Shown in pieces: positions 1 to 4,701 of a DNA stretch of 7,281 bases. The DNA lies in contig CAJTSZ010000027.1 in assembly GCA_910578755.1 (NCBI GenBank), positions 7,219-14,499 of the forward strand, in the 5' to 3' direction. The DNA comes from an uncultured Oscillospiraceae bacterium. GTDB lineage: Bacteria; Bacillota; Clostridia; Oscillospirales; Ruminococcaceae. A model generated the notes under the pieces. The model made no database searches. It saw nothing but the letters and a program-made list of their open reading frames with translations, and was not told where the DNA came from. The translations under genes and the position numbers were made by a program. Numbering within the stretch: position 1 is the first letter of the stretch; every line of letters begins with the position of its first letter.

Positions 1-135
1 ATGATTTTTTCCATTGAACCAGGGGTTTACCTAACCGGGGACTTTGGCGTCCGTATAGAGGATCTTGTCCTTGTAACAGAGGATGGGTGCGAGGTGCTGA
101 ACCATTATACCAAAGAATTACAAGTTGTAAAATAA
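1..135 (+). CDS. M24-family metallopeptidase (Xaa-Pro aminopeptidase type), C-terminal end only
   Basis: Only the last 44 codons are present; the gene begins upstream of the window, so the ATG at position 1 is internal. The peptide starts MIFSIEPGVYL and continues GVRIEDLVLVTEDG, the end of the pita-bread fold in M24 enzymes. In that family the Glu of the IEPG segment and the Glu of the RIED segment are metal ligands of the two-metal active site. The residues are seen; the assignment rests on the family. Enzymes of this kind are cytoplasmic and remove N-terminal residues preceding proline. The exact substrate cannot be told from this fragment, and a prolidase is equally possible. The stop TAA at 133-135 is followed by a hairpin terminator. 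It is probably transcribed separately from the sporulation operon 190 bp downstream. Confidence 0.85.
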   Translation: MIFSIEPGVYLTGDFGVRIEDLVLVTEDGCEVLNHYTKELQVVK

Positions 136-166
136 AAAAATTTTCACACAGATTTCTTTCTAAAAT

Positions 167-199
167 AGCTGCCTAAAGTTTTGTGGCAGCTGTTTTTTT
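167..199 (+). terminator. Rho-independent terminator after the M24 peptidase
   Basis: A 7-bp perfect stem (AGCTGCC at 167-173, GGCAGCT at 185-191) with an 11-base loop is followed by G and seven Ts. It lies about 30 bp after the peptidase stop and isolates that gene from the cotJ operon. Confidence 0.8.
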
Positions 200-242
200 A
201 TTTTTATTGGGCAAAAACCATGTCGAAAGAAAAGAAACAAAG

Positions 243-271
243 GAACCTTGAGCCAAAACAAGGCATACTGT
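243..271 (+). promoter_or_regulatory. Candidate sigma-E promoter of the cotJ operon
   Basis: GAACCTT (243-249) and CATACTGT (264-271) are separated by exactly 14 bp. The Bacillus subtilis sigma-E consensus is KMATATT, 14 bp, CATACANT, so the matches are 5 of 7 and 7 of 8. cotJ genes are known sigma-E (mother-cell) genes, which makes the match more credible. Transcription would begin near 278, giving a leader of about 50 bases before cotJA. This was spotted by eye and has no statistical test behind it. Confidence 0.5.
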
Positions 272-326
272 AGTGGTAAAGGCTAAAGGCAGAAAGCGCC
301 GCCTAAAACAGAAAGGAGAAACCGCC

Positions 327-527
327 ATGGCAAACTTTAATGTTACCGAAATAAACAGCAACCCCTGCAGTGTGTTCACTACACAGCCTATTTCCTTGGC
401 AATGGCCTATGTGCCCTTCCAGCAGTGGCGTAACCTGTATGACCCAGAACTTGGGTTCGAGCGCGCCACCATATTTGCCGAATTGGACAAACCGTTTATT
501 GGAGAGGAGGCTGTGCCCCGTGCTTAA
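327..527 (+). CDS. cotJA: Spore coat-associated protein CotJA
   Basis: This 66-residue protein has the CotJA core LAMAYVPFQQWRNLYDPELGFERATIFAELDKPF at about residues 23-57: the AYVP-x-QQW segment, then a stretch ending in TIF-x-x-LDKPF. CotJA is a small coat component made in the mother cell, produced with CotJB and the catalase-like CotJC. The ATG at 327 is chosen because AAGGAG (313-318) lies 8 bases upstream and the family match starts soon after; an upstream in-frame GTG near 273 has no comparable site. The 3' end overlaps cotJB by 8 bases, indicating translational coupling. It is the first gene of the operon behind the candidate sigma-E promoter. No membrane segment or signal peptide is visible. 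Confidence 0.93.
   Translation: MANFNVTEINSNPCSVFTTQPISLAMAYVPFQQWRNLYDPELGFERATIFAELDKPFIGEEAVPRA
505..510 (+). promoter_or_regulatory. Ribosome binding site that fixes the GTG start of cotJB
   Basis: AGGAGG sits inside the end of cotJA, 9 bases before the GTG at 520. It decides the start: no ATG in this frame lies near the beginning of the CotJB homology. Confidence 0.8.
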
Positions 528-786
528 AGCTACTGTAAACCGCGACGACCTGCTGCGTCGGGTGCAGATTTACGCCTTCAGTGTTCATGAGGCCCATCTG
601 TTTTTGGATACCCACCCCACCGACCAGGCAGCCCTTGCCTATTTTAACAAATACAACAAGCTTTTGGAAGAAGCAACCGAAGAATTTGAAAAACAGTTTG
701 GCCCCCTGCGGGTTTTGGATTACGAGGCCCCTGCAAACAAATGGGAATGGGTAAGCGAGCCCTGGCCATGGGAAATGGAGGCTTAG
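520..786 (+). CDS. cotJB: Spore coat protein CotJB
   Basis: From the GTG at 520 this encodes 88 residues, about the usual CotJB length. The N-terminal half contains LLRRVQIYAFSVHEAHLFLD followed by THPTDQAALAYFNKY, and the end reads KWEWVSEPWPWEMEA, the tryptophan-rich tail typical of the family (W-x-W-V-x-x-PWPWE). The fold is mostly helical and acidic with no export signal. CotJB is a coat component of the mother cell, thought to act with CotJA and CotJC; its biochemical role is not known. It overlaps the end of cotJA by 8 bases and is separated from cotJC by 3 bases, so the three genes are one translationally coupled unit. A longer in-frame reading starting upstream, within cotJA, lacks family support there. 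Confidence 0.93.
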   Translation: MLKATVNRDDLLRRVQIYAFSVHEAHLFLDTHPTDQAALAYFNKYNKLLEEATEEFEKQFGPLRVLDYEAPANKWEWVSEPWPWEMEA

Positions 787-789
787 ATT

Positions 790-1008
790 ATGTGGAGTTA
801 TGATAAAAAATTGCAGTACCCGGTAAAGGTTACACGGCCAAACCCTGCTATGGCAAAAGTGATTATTTCCCAGTTTGGCGGACCAGACGGTGAGCTTGGC
901 GCCGCCACCCGTTATTTAAGCCAGCGGTTTTCCGCCCCTACCGGCGAAGTAAAGGGCTTGCTTACAGATATTGGTACAGAAGAACCGGCCCCTTGGCAAT
1001 GTATATGA
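790..1008 (+). CDS. cotJC: cotJC 5' segment: manganese-catalase-like coat protein, interrupted after residue 65
   Basis: The first 64-65 codons are true cotJC: MWSYDKKLQYPVKV, then GGPDGELGAATRYLSQRF, which carries the first metal ligand (Glu35), then GLLTDIGTEE. Family members continue LAH, with a His that binds metal. Here the frame turns into PAPWQCI and stops at 1006-1008, so the last residues are encoded by the inserted element. The ATG at 790 follows GGAGG (777-781) by 8 bases. CotJC is normally about 190-220 residues and belongs to the dimanganese catalase family, so this 72-residue product cannot form the active centre. The rest of the gene is at 4214-4648. Removing 982-4213 restores the frame exactly. 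The gene end lies directly against a strong terminator hairpin belonging to the element. Confidence 0.93.
   Translation: MWSYDKKLQYPVKVTRPNPAMAKVIISQFGGPDGELGAATRYLSQRFSAPTGEVKGLLTDIGTEEPAPWQCI
974..991 (+). repeat. Left attachment junction (attL), core GAAC at 982-985
   Basis: GTAC (974-977), GAAC (982-985) and GGCCC (987-991) match positions 4206-4209, 4214-4217 and 4219-4223 at one constant offset of 3,232 bp, 14 of 18 positions in all. Identity falls away on both sides. A crossover within GAAC gives codons ACA GAA GAA CTG GCC CAC (TEELAH), the family consensus. Crossover in GTAC would give TYELAH and in GGCCC would give TEEPAH. GAAC is therefore the favoured core, though the DNA alone does not decide. 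All three keep the frame. Confidence 0.7.
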
Positions 1009-1040
1009 AAAGCCCCCCAGTGCAAGCTGGGGGGCTTTTC
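1007..1040. terminator. Strong bidirectional terminator at the left edge of the element
   Basis: A perfect 14-bp stem (1007-1020 with 1027-1040; arms GAAAAGCCCCCCAG and CTGGGGGGCTTTTC) encloses a 6-base loop. It overlaps the stop codon of the interrupted cotJC. In the integrated state it should end cotJ transcripts before they enter the element and could also stop leftward transcripts from the regulator pair. In the excised circle it would lie about 47 bp after the recombinase stop and would act as its terminator. Confidence 0.8.
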
Positions 1041-1167
1041 ACTACAATGGGCTGCTTGTTGTTTCAGCAACCCAAGCTATTTATTTTTTATTGTTTCACC
1101 ATAAAAAGTTGATGTGCATTTATCAAGAAACCTCACAGAATAAAAACAATACTCTCTTCTGTTTATG

Positions 1168-1386
1168 TTAATTTAGGTAATCTTCGACTACATCGTAAAG
1201 ATGAACAGGAGAAAGCTTTTCTTTGGAACAGCGTTCCGCCAGCTTTAAAACATCATTTTTATTGGTGGAAATATCAGAAACAAGTATTATTTGTTCCCCA
1301 TTTTGCAAGGCAGCAATTCCAAACGAAAGGTACTCGCCCAAATTTGGGTGGTTAAGCCTTTCTTCCACCATTATGTACTGTACCAC
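1168..1386 (-). CDS. Small DUF6514-like protein
   Basis: This 72-residue protein contains YLSFGIAALQNGEQIILVSDIST, then a helix-like stretch and the ending LSPVHLYDVVEDYLN. The DIST...LSPVHLYDVVEDYL pattern resembles the DUF6514 family of small Clostridia proteins, whose function is unknown; this is recognition from memory, not a search. The start is a GTG at 1386 with AAAGGAGGG 9 bases upstream; an ATG five codons further in lacks a good site. It lies 58 bp downstream of the XRE regulator on the same strand, and the two probably form an operon. As cargo of the element it may serve the regulator or be a passenger. No membrane segment or signal peptide is seen, and no function is claimed. Confidence 0.7.
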   Translation of the reverse strand: MVQYIMVEERLNHPNLGEYLSFGIAALQNGEQIILVSDISTNKNDVLKLAERCSKEKLSPVHLYDVVEDYLN

Positions 1387-1395
1387 TTCCTCAGT

Positions 1396-1404
1396 CCCTC
1401 CTTT
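1396..1404 (-). promoter_or_regulatory. Ribosome binding site that fixes the GTG start at 1386
   Basis: On the minus strand this reads AAAGGAGGG, 9 bases from the GTG. It supports GTG over the ATG five codons later. Confidence 0.7.
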
Positions 1405-1444
1405 CTACCCAAACGGGTAAGTTTCACTTTTCAGAAAGCTTTTT

Positions 1445-1798
1445 CTACTCCTCATCCTTCCCTGCGCCCTGTTGCTCAAAAAGTTCATCGGATAATTTAA
1501 TCAGCTCTCTTAAAAAGTTTTCCAGCAGCGGCAGCAGTAAGGGATGAATTTTCTTATCCCCCTTAACTGTTGCAAACTGCAAAAGTTCTTCTGGGCTGGC
1601 TAACAATTCTGAAAGAGGCATTTCCAACCGATTCGCAATTTGCACAACTGTAGCAAAATTTGGAACTGTTTTCCCTTTGCAAATCTCAAACAGTGTGGAT
1701 TTACCAATTCCCAGTTCTTCAGCAAATTCTTCATAAGTAGCTTTGCGTTCCTGCCTAATACGTTTCAAGTTCTCTGAAAGTATCGTAGTTTTTGGCAT
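1445..1798 (-). CDS. XRE-family helix-turn-helix transcriptional regulator of the element
   Basis: This 117-residue protein has a lambda-repressor-like HTH at residues 8-65: LSENLKRIRQERKATYEEFA, then ELGIGKSTLFEICKGKTVPN (recognition helix) and FATVVQIANRLEMPLSELL. The C-terminal half (about 66-117) is helical and charged, ending FEQQGAGKDEE. It has no peptidase or metal-sensing motif. The ATG at 1798 is preceded 8 bases upstream by AAGGGAGGA (minus strand). The DUF6514-like gene follows on the same strand. In small mobile elements such regulators usually repress the element's own genes. Here it would bind the palindrome-rich region to its right and could keep the element quiet in growing cells; that target is inferred. 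The gene and its upstream region look more AT-rich than the recombinase gene, hinting at a mosaic origin. Confidence 0.88.
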   Translation of the reverse strand: MPKTTILSENLKRIRQERKATYEEFAEELGIGKSTLFEICKGKTVPNFATVVQIANRLEMPLSELLASPEELLQFATVKGDKKIHPLLLPLLENFLRELIKLSDELFEQQGAGKDEE

Positions 1799-1904
1799 TA
1801 GAAAAATCCTCCCTTTTAATCAATTCGCCAGCACCGATAAGGCCGCAATAATTAGAATAAAGGAAAGATATTCCAACGTAAATATCAGATTCCTGTAGTT
1901 TATC

Positions 1905-1953
1905 CGGAATTCCGACTAAAGTCTTCCTATTATATAATGTATCGACAATATAC
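1905..1953. promoter_or_regulatory. Candidate operator/promoter cluster of the XRE regulator
   Basis: Several symmetric sites follow each other: CGGAATTCCG (1905-1914, perfect palindrome), GACT-AA-AGTC (1914-1923), ATTATATAAT (1929-1938, a palindrome giving a TATAAT on both strands) and GTAT...ATAC (1939-1953). This is the kind of layout bound by dimeric XRE regulators at a divergent promoter. I found no convincing -35 box for either direction, so the transcription start is unassigned. Confidence 0.35.
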
Positions 1954-2004
1954 GACTTTATCCTATGTTTTACAACATTTTATTCGCCTTCCGCGCGATA
2001 TTTT

Positions 2005-2181
2005 GTGGTAAAAATAACAGAAAAAGTATCCCTTAAATGGAACCGTAAAAAACTATGCTCCGCATTTTTTTATGACAGTAAAACTGTACTGCATCATGCA
2101 AAGGAAGAATATGCAGGTTACAAAAAGCTGCTATCCACCAACCCCAGTTTTGGGATAAGATGGATACGCATTTTAAGGTAA
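2005..2181 (+). CDS. Possible 58-aa small protein (GTG start), doubtful
   Basis: From a GTG at 2005 the frame runs 58 codons: VVKITEKVSLKWNRKK, then LCSAFFYDSKTVLHHAKEEY, ending GIRWIRILR. It is basic and has a plausible amino acid mix. The same frame stays open upstream for about 40 more codons but contains no ATG, and no ribosome binding site precedes the GTG. A small hairpin follows 20 bp after the stop. It could be a decayed gene, a genuine small protein of the element or chance; I do not recognise a family. Confidence 0.25.
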   Translation: MVKITEKVSLKWNRKKLCSAFFYDSKTVLHHAKEEYAGYKKLLSTNPSFGIRWIRILR

Positions 2182-2201
2182 ACTCGTCCCTTTTTGTTTT
2201 T

Positions 2202-2229
2202 CAGGGCGTTTGGCCCTGCCCTTTCTTTT
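2202..2229 (+). terminator. Possible weak terminator
   Basis: CAGGGC (2202-2207) and GCCCTG (2213-2218) form a 6-bp stem with a 5-base loop, followed by CCC and a T-rich run. It would serve rightward transcripts from the 1940-2181 region. On the other strand it is followed by As, so it does not serve the 65-aa gene. Confidence 0.35.
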
Positions 2230-2232
2230 CGC

Positions 2233-2430
2233 CTATTCTCCATGGGGTTCCGCCTGCTGGGCCTTGGCCCGCCATGTGGCCAGCAGCAGGCCGGCGGCGG
2301 CTTCCTTAATTTCCTTGTACCGGCGGTCCCGTTCTTCCTCTGTCAATACTGGGGAATAAACAGTAATAACGGCCTTTGCAGTGACATAAGTGTCTTTTTT
2401 TACATATGTATCCTCCCATTGGCGCTTCAC
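2233..2430 (-). CDS. Small conserved-looking protein divergent from the serine recombinase
   Basis: This 65-residue protein opens MKRQWEDTYVKKDTYVTAKA, a short beta-like stretch (VITVYSPV), and continues LTEEERDRRYKEIKEAAAGL, an amphipathic helix, ending with a charged tail. The start is a GTG at 2430 with a G-rich site (2438-2442) 7 bases upstream. It resembles small proteins I recall beside large serine recombinases in Clostridia elements, especially the L-x-x-EER-x-R-x-x-x-I-x-x-AA helix, but I cannot name a family. It is transcribed away from the recombinase, with 162 bp between their starts. Serine recombinases need a partner protein (recombination directionality factor) to excise, and such partners are small and unrelated in sequence. 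This gene and the doubtful 58-aa frame are candidates; that role is a guess. Confidence 0.6.
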   Translation of the reverse strand: MKRQWEDTYVKKDTYVTAKAVITVYSPVLTEEERDRRYKEIKEAAAGLLLATWRAKAQQAEPHGE

Positions 2431-2542
2431 AGCACTTCCCCCTTTTACTTTGGTATATTACAGGGTATGGCTGCTGGTTTGTCCCCTATGCAGGCCTTCG
2501 TTAAAGGCAATGTGTCTTTCTCAAAATATCCCCTTCTTTTTG

Positions 2543-2571
2543 CCATATTGGCCTATCAAGGGTCATAAACT
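2543..2571 (+). promoter_or_regulatory. Candidate sigma-E promoter of the serine recombinase
   Basis: CCATATT (2543-2549) and CATAAACT (2564-2571) are separated by exactly 14 bp. Against the sigma-E consensus (KMATATT, 14 bp, CATACANT) the matches are 6 of 7 and 7 of 8. Transcription would start near 2578, right at the ribosome binding site AAGGAGG (2579-2585), giving a leader of only about 15 bases. The position and spacing fit mother-cell expression of the recombinase, as for the skin recombinase gene of B. subtilis. It has not been tested against background. Confidence 0.5.
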
Positions 2572-2592
2572 GAACCAAAAGGAGGCTCCGCT

Positions 2593-4191
2593 ATGTTTTT
2601 TGACCAACCTATCCCTTATACCCCCCAGGAGGTTCTTGTATATTTACGCAAGTCCCGTTCCGACCAACCAGACCTTACTGTGGAAGAGGTGCTGGAAAAG
2701 CACGAAAAAATACTGGACCAATGGGCTTCCCGCCACTTAGGCGCTCCAGTCCCCGAGGAAAACAAGTACCGGGAAATTGTTTCCGGCGAAACCATTGCGG
2801 ACCGTCCCCAAATAAAGAAGGTGCTGCACCGCATGGAGGACCCAAATATAAAGGCCCTTTTGGTGGTGGAGGTACAGCGTATTTCCCGCGGTGACCTGGA
2901 GGATGCCGGGCGGCTGCTAAAACTGCTGCGGTTTACTAAAACTGTGGTGCTTACCCCCCAACAAACGTACAATTTGCAAAACGAGTATGATCGGGATTTT
3001 TTTGAACGGGAACTAAAACGAGGCAACGAATTTTTGGAATACCAAAAAAAAATTATGGCCCGGGGCCGGCTCCTTTCCGTGCAGCAGGGCAACTATATTG
3101 GCTCTGTAGCGCCCTACGGCTACCTGCCCCACATAGTGGTGGAGGGCAAACGCAAATGCCCCACTTTAAAAATTGACCCGGAGCGCGCCAAGGTGGTGCA
3201 AACTATTTTTGACCTTTATGTGCACCAAGGCATGGGGCCTACCCTAATTTGCCGCCGGCTAAATGGCCTAAGTATTCCCCCCGCCAAGGGTAAAAGCTGG
3301 ACCCCTGCCTCCATTTACGGCATTTTGGATAACATCCACTACACTGGCCAGGTAAAGTGGAACCAGCGGAAAACTGTCACCATTGTATCGGACAGCTCCA
3401 TTGTAAAAACCCGCCCGCGGGCCAAAGAGGAGGAGTATTTGCTGTTCCCCGGCAAGCACCCGGCCATTATCTCCCCGGAGCTGTTTGCCGCCGCCCAGCA
3501 AAAGCACAGCGCGGCTGCGCCCAACAAAAGTTCCGCCAAACTGCGCAACGCCTTTGCCGGGCTTGTTTACTGCCAGTGCGGCCATGCTATGGCCCTGCGG
3601 ACCTATTCTTCACAAGGCAAGGAGCGTTCCGCGCCCCGGCTGCTGTGCAGCTGCCAATCCTTCTGCCATACCCCCTCCTGTTTGTACAGTGATATGATGG
3701 AGCAGGTTTGCTCCATACTCCACAGCAGCATTTACGATTTTCGGCTGCTGTTGCAGCAAAGCAGCCAGGAGGACGCTTTTTCCTCCCACGCCGCTGTAAT
3801 GGACCAGTTGAAAAAGCGGCTGGCGCTGTTGGAGGAAAAGGAAATTGCCCAGTGGGAAAAGTACACCGAGGAAGGCATGCCCAAGGATATTTTCCAAAGG
3901 CTTAACACAGCTGTGGTAAATGAAAAGGAGGAGGTACTTTTGGCCCTGAAGCAGGCGCAAAGCACAGCCCCCGTTTTCCCCGCAAACTGTGAGGAAAAAA
4001 TTGTAAGCCTCCAGGACGCTTTGTCCGCCTTGGAGGACGCCCAGGCGCCGGCCCAAGAGAAAAACCGGCTGCTGAAGCTTTGCCTGCAACGTATTGAATA
4101 CGACCGCCCTCCTTTTACCCGGGGCAAAACCGCTGCCCACGGCGGGTGGGAGGCCTCCCCCATCCATCTTTCCATTTATCTGCGCGTTTAA
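2593..4191 (+). CDS. Large serine recombinase (site-specific integrase/excisionase of the intervening element)
   Basis: This 532-residue enzyme cuts and rejoins DNA through a phosphoserine link. The catalytic resolvase domain covers about residues 14-150: VLVYLRKSRSDQ with nucleophile Ser21 and Arg19, SGETIADRPQ (64-73), and VQRISRGDLEDAGRLL (94-109) with the active-site arginines. The recombinase domain follows (about 160-260: GNYIGSVAPYGYLPH, SWTPASIYGILDNIHYTGQV), then a zinc ribbon (Cys327, Cys329, Cys352, Cys354, Cys358, Cys363 are candidate ligands) and a coiled coil (about 403-457: DQLKKRLALLEEKEIAQWEK). AAGGAGG lies 7 bases before the ATG. The gene points at the right junction and stops 22 bp before it, usual for elements of this type. 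All catalytic landmarks are intact, so it should be active. Its sigma-E-like promoter suggests sporulation expression. It is the analogue of SpoIVCA, which excises skin. Confidence 0.95.
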   Translation: MFFDQPIPYTPQEVLVYLRKSRSDQPDLTVEEVLEKHEKILDQWASRHLGAPVPEENKYREIVSGETIADRPQIKKVLHRMEDPNIKALLVVEVQRISRGDLEDAGRLLKLLRFTKTVVLTPQQTYNLQNEYDRDFFERELKRGNEFLEYQKKIMARGRLLSVQQGNYIGSVAPYGYLPHIVVEGKRKCPTLKIDPERAKVVQTIFDLYVHQGMGPTLICRRLNGLSIPPAKGKSWTPASIYGILDNIHYTGQVKWNQRKTVTIVSDSSIVKTRPRAKEEEYLLFPGKHPAIISPELFAAAQQKHSAAAPNKSSAKLRNAFAGLVYCQCGHAMALRTYSSQGKERSAPRLLCSCQSFCHTPSCLYSDMMEQVCSILHSSIYDFRLLLQQSSQEDAFSSHAAVMDQLKKRLALLEEKEIAQWEKYTEEGMPKDIFQRLNTAVVNEKEEVLLALKQAQSTAPVFPANCEEKIVSLQDALSALEDAQAPAQEKNRLLKLCLQRIEYDRPPFTRGKTAAHGGWEASPIHLSIYLRV

Positions 4192-4205
4192 CAGGGCTCC
4201 CCTAT

Positions 4206-4223
4206 GTACCTATGAACTGGCCC
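4206..4223 (+). repeat. Right attachment junction (attR), core GAAC at 4214-4217
   Basis: This is the counterpart of 974-991, sharing GTAC, GAAC and GGCCC at a 3,232-bp offset. Downstream the sequence is cotJC (ELAHIEIV); upstream it is the end of the element after the recombinase stop. GAAC is not self-complementary, which would give the exchange a fixed direction. Confidence 0.7.
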
Positions 4224-4648
4224 ACATTGAAATTGTTTGCGCCTTAGTGTACCAGCTCACCAGGAACCTTACCCCGCAGCAAATTAAGGAAAGCGGATTC
4301 GACACATATTTTGTAGACCACACCACCGGCCTATACCCTACAGCCGCTTCTGGAACGCCCTTTTCCGCCGGTACCCTCCAGTCCACCGGGGACCCCATTG
4401 CCGACCTTCATGAAGATTTGGCTGCGGAACAAAAGGCCCGGTTAACTTACGATAATATCCTTCGCCTGGCAGATGACCCCGATGTGCGCGATGTTATTAA
4501 GTTCCTGCGGGAAAGGGAAATTGTCCACTTCCAGCGCTTTGGCGAAGCACTGCGTATTACCCAGGACCAACTGGACAGCAAAAACTTCTACGCCTTTAAC
4601 CCTGCTTTCGATATTAAAACCCCTCAGTACCCCCAGCCCAGAAAATAG
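4214..4648 (+). CDS. cotJC: cotJC 3' segment: residues 65-208 of the manganese-catalase-like coat protein
   Basis: The segment reads ELAHIEIVCALVYQLT at the junction, then GDPIADLHEDLAAEQKAR and FLREREIVHFQRF, and ends QYPQPRK. These carry the remaining dimanganese ligands: Glu65 and His68 (E-L-A-H), Glu136 (DLAAEQKAR) and His169 (E-x-x-H), numbered in the joined protein. The 33-residue spacing of the last two equals that in known manganese catalases (Glu148/His181 in the Lactobacillus enzyme). Sequence 5' of 4214 in this frame overlaps the recombinase end and has no family resemblance, and no start codon with a ribosome binding site precedes it. The segment is thus silent until joined to 790-981. 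No stop, frameshift or damage is visible, which argues that selection still keeps it. The product would break down hydrogen peroxide in or near the coat. Confidence 0.92.
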   Translation, partial: ELAHIEIVCALVYQLTRNLTPQQIKESGFDTYFVDHTTGLYPTAASGTPFSAGTLQSTGDPIADLHEDLAAEQKARLTYDNILRLADDPDVRDVIKFLREREIVHFQRFGEALRITQDQLDSKNFYAFNPAFDIKTPQYPQPRK

Positions 4649-4659
4649 CTTTTACACAG

Positions 4660-4691
4660 CAACAGCCAGCCACAATTGTGGCTGGCTGTTG
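4660..4691. terminator. Bidirectional terminator between cotJC and the hydrogenase operon
   Basis: The 32-bp stretch is a perfect palindrome (arms CAACAGCCAGCCACAA and TTGTGGCTGGCTGTTG). It lies 11 bp after the cotJC stop and 10 bp before the end of the convergent hydrogenase gene. The T tracts are short on both sides, so its strength would come from the long stem. Confidence 0.75.
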
Positions 4692-4701
4692 TTTACTAAA
4701 A

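Larger units (their letters stand above)
1799..2232. other. Regulatory or non-coding region between the regulator and the small leftward protein
   Basis: This 434-bp AT-rich stretch has no well-supported gene. It holds the regulator's ribosome binding site, a cluster of palindromes (1905-1953), a weak open frame (2005-2181) and a small hairpin (2202-2229). The promoter of the leftward regulator pair must lie here. Confidence 0.5.
982..4213 (+). mobile_element. 3,232-bp skin-like intervening element splitting cotJC, with its own large serine recombinase
   Basis: The element is bounded by the two halves of cotJC, which lie in the same orientation and join in frame when it is removed. It encodes a 532-aa large serine recombinase reading toward the right junction, a small leftward protein, and a leftward regulator plus DUF6514-like pair. 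No phage structural, conjugation or drug-resistance genes are present. The ends lack long inverted repeats; short direct repeats at the two junctions fit site-specific serine recombination. Elements of this layout are known in sporulation genes of other Firmicutes (skin in sigK, vfbin in spoVFB, SP-beta in spsM) and leave the mother-cell chromosome during sporulation. Excision here is inferred from structure. The alternative is a mobile element that has simply inactivated cotJC. Confidence 0.85.

Noticed and set aside
987..991. GGCCC as the crossover core
   Set aside because: It is the longest single identity block, but joining there would keep CCG and give TEEPAH, with Pro in place of the conserved Leu next to the metal ligands. 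GAAC gives the family consensus. It is not excluded by the DNA alone.
1049..1073. Second hairpin (GGG-C-TGCT ... AGCA-A-CCC) followed by a T-rich run
   Set aside because: The stem is short and has a mismatch, and it follows a much stronger terminator. It could be a backup terminator or a recombinase arm site, but the support is too weak.
2194..2568. Rightward 124-aa open frame rich in Phe and Leu that looks membrane-like
   Set aside because: It is antisense to the 65-aa protein at 2233-2430, which has a ribosome binding site and normal protein composition. This frame has no site before its start and runs across the recombinase promoter region.
3610..4167. Leftward 185-aa open frame inside the recombinase
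   Set aside because: The rightward frame carries recognisable serine recombinase domains throughout. The antisense frame is an artefact of codon bias.
1008..4213. Assembly error or simple frameshift as the cause of the cotJC break
   Set aside because: The halves are separated by a coherent element with intact genes, a recombinase next to one junction and matching repeats at both, which an assembly error would not create.
982..4213. Insertion sequence or transposon with terminal inverted repeats, or a CRISPR array
   Set aside because: No inverted repeats are visible at the borders, no DDE transposase is encoded, and no regularly spaced repeats occur.
4094..4648. Start at 4094 giving a 184-aa version of the cotJC 3' half
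   Set aside because: The first 40 codons overlap the recombinase end in another frame and do not resemble CotJC. No ribosome binding site is present, and family homology begins exactly at the junction.
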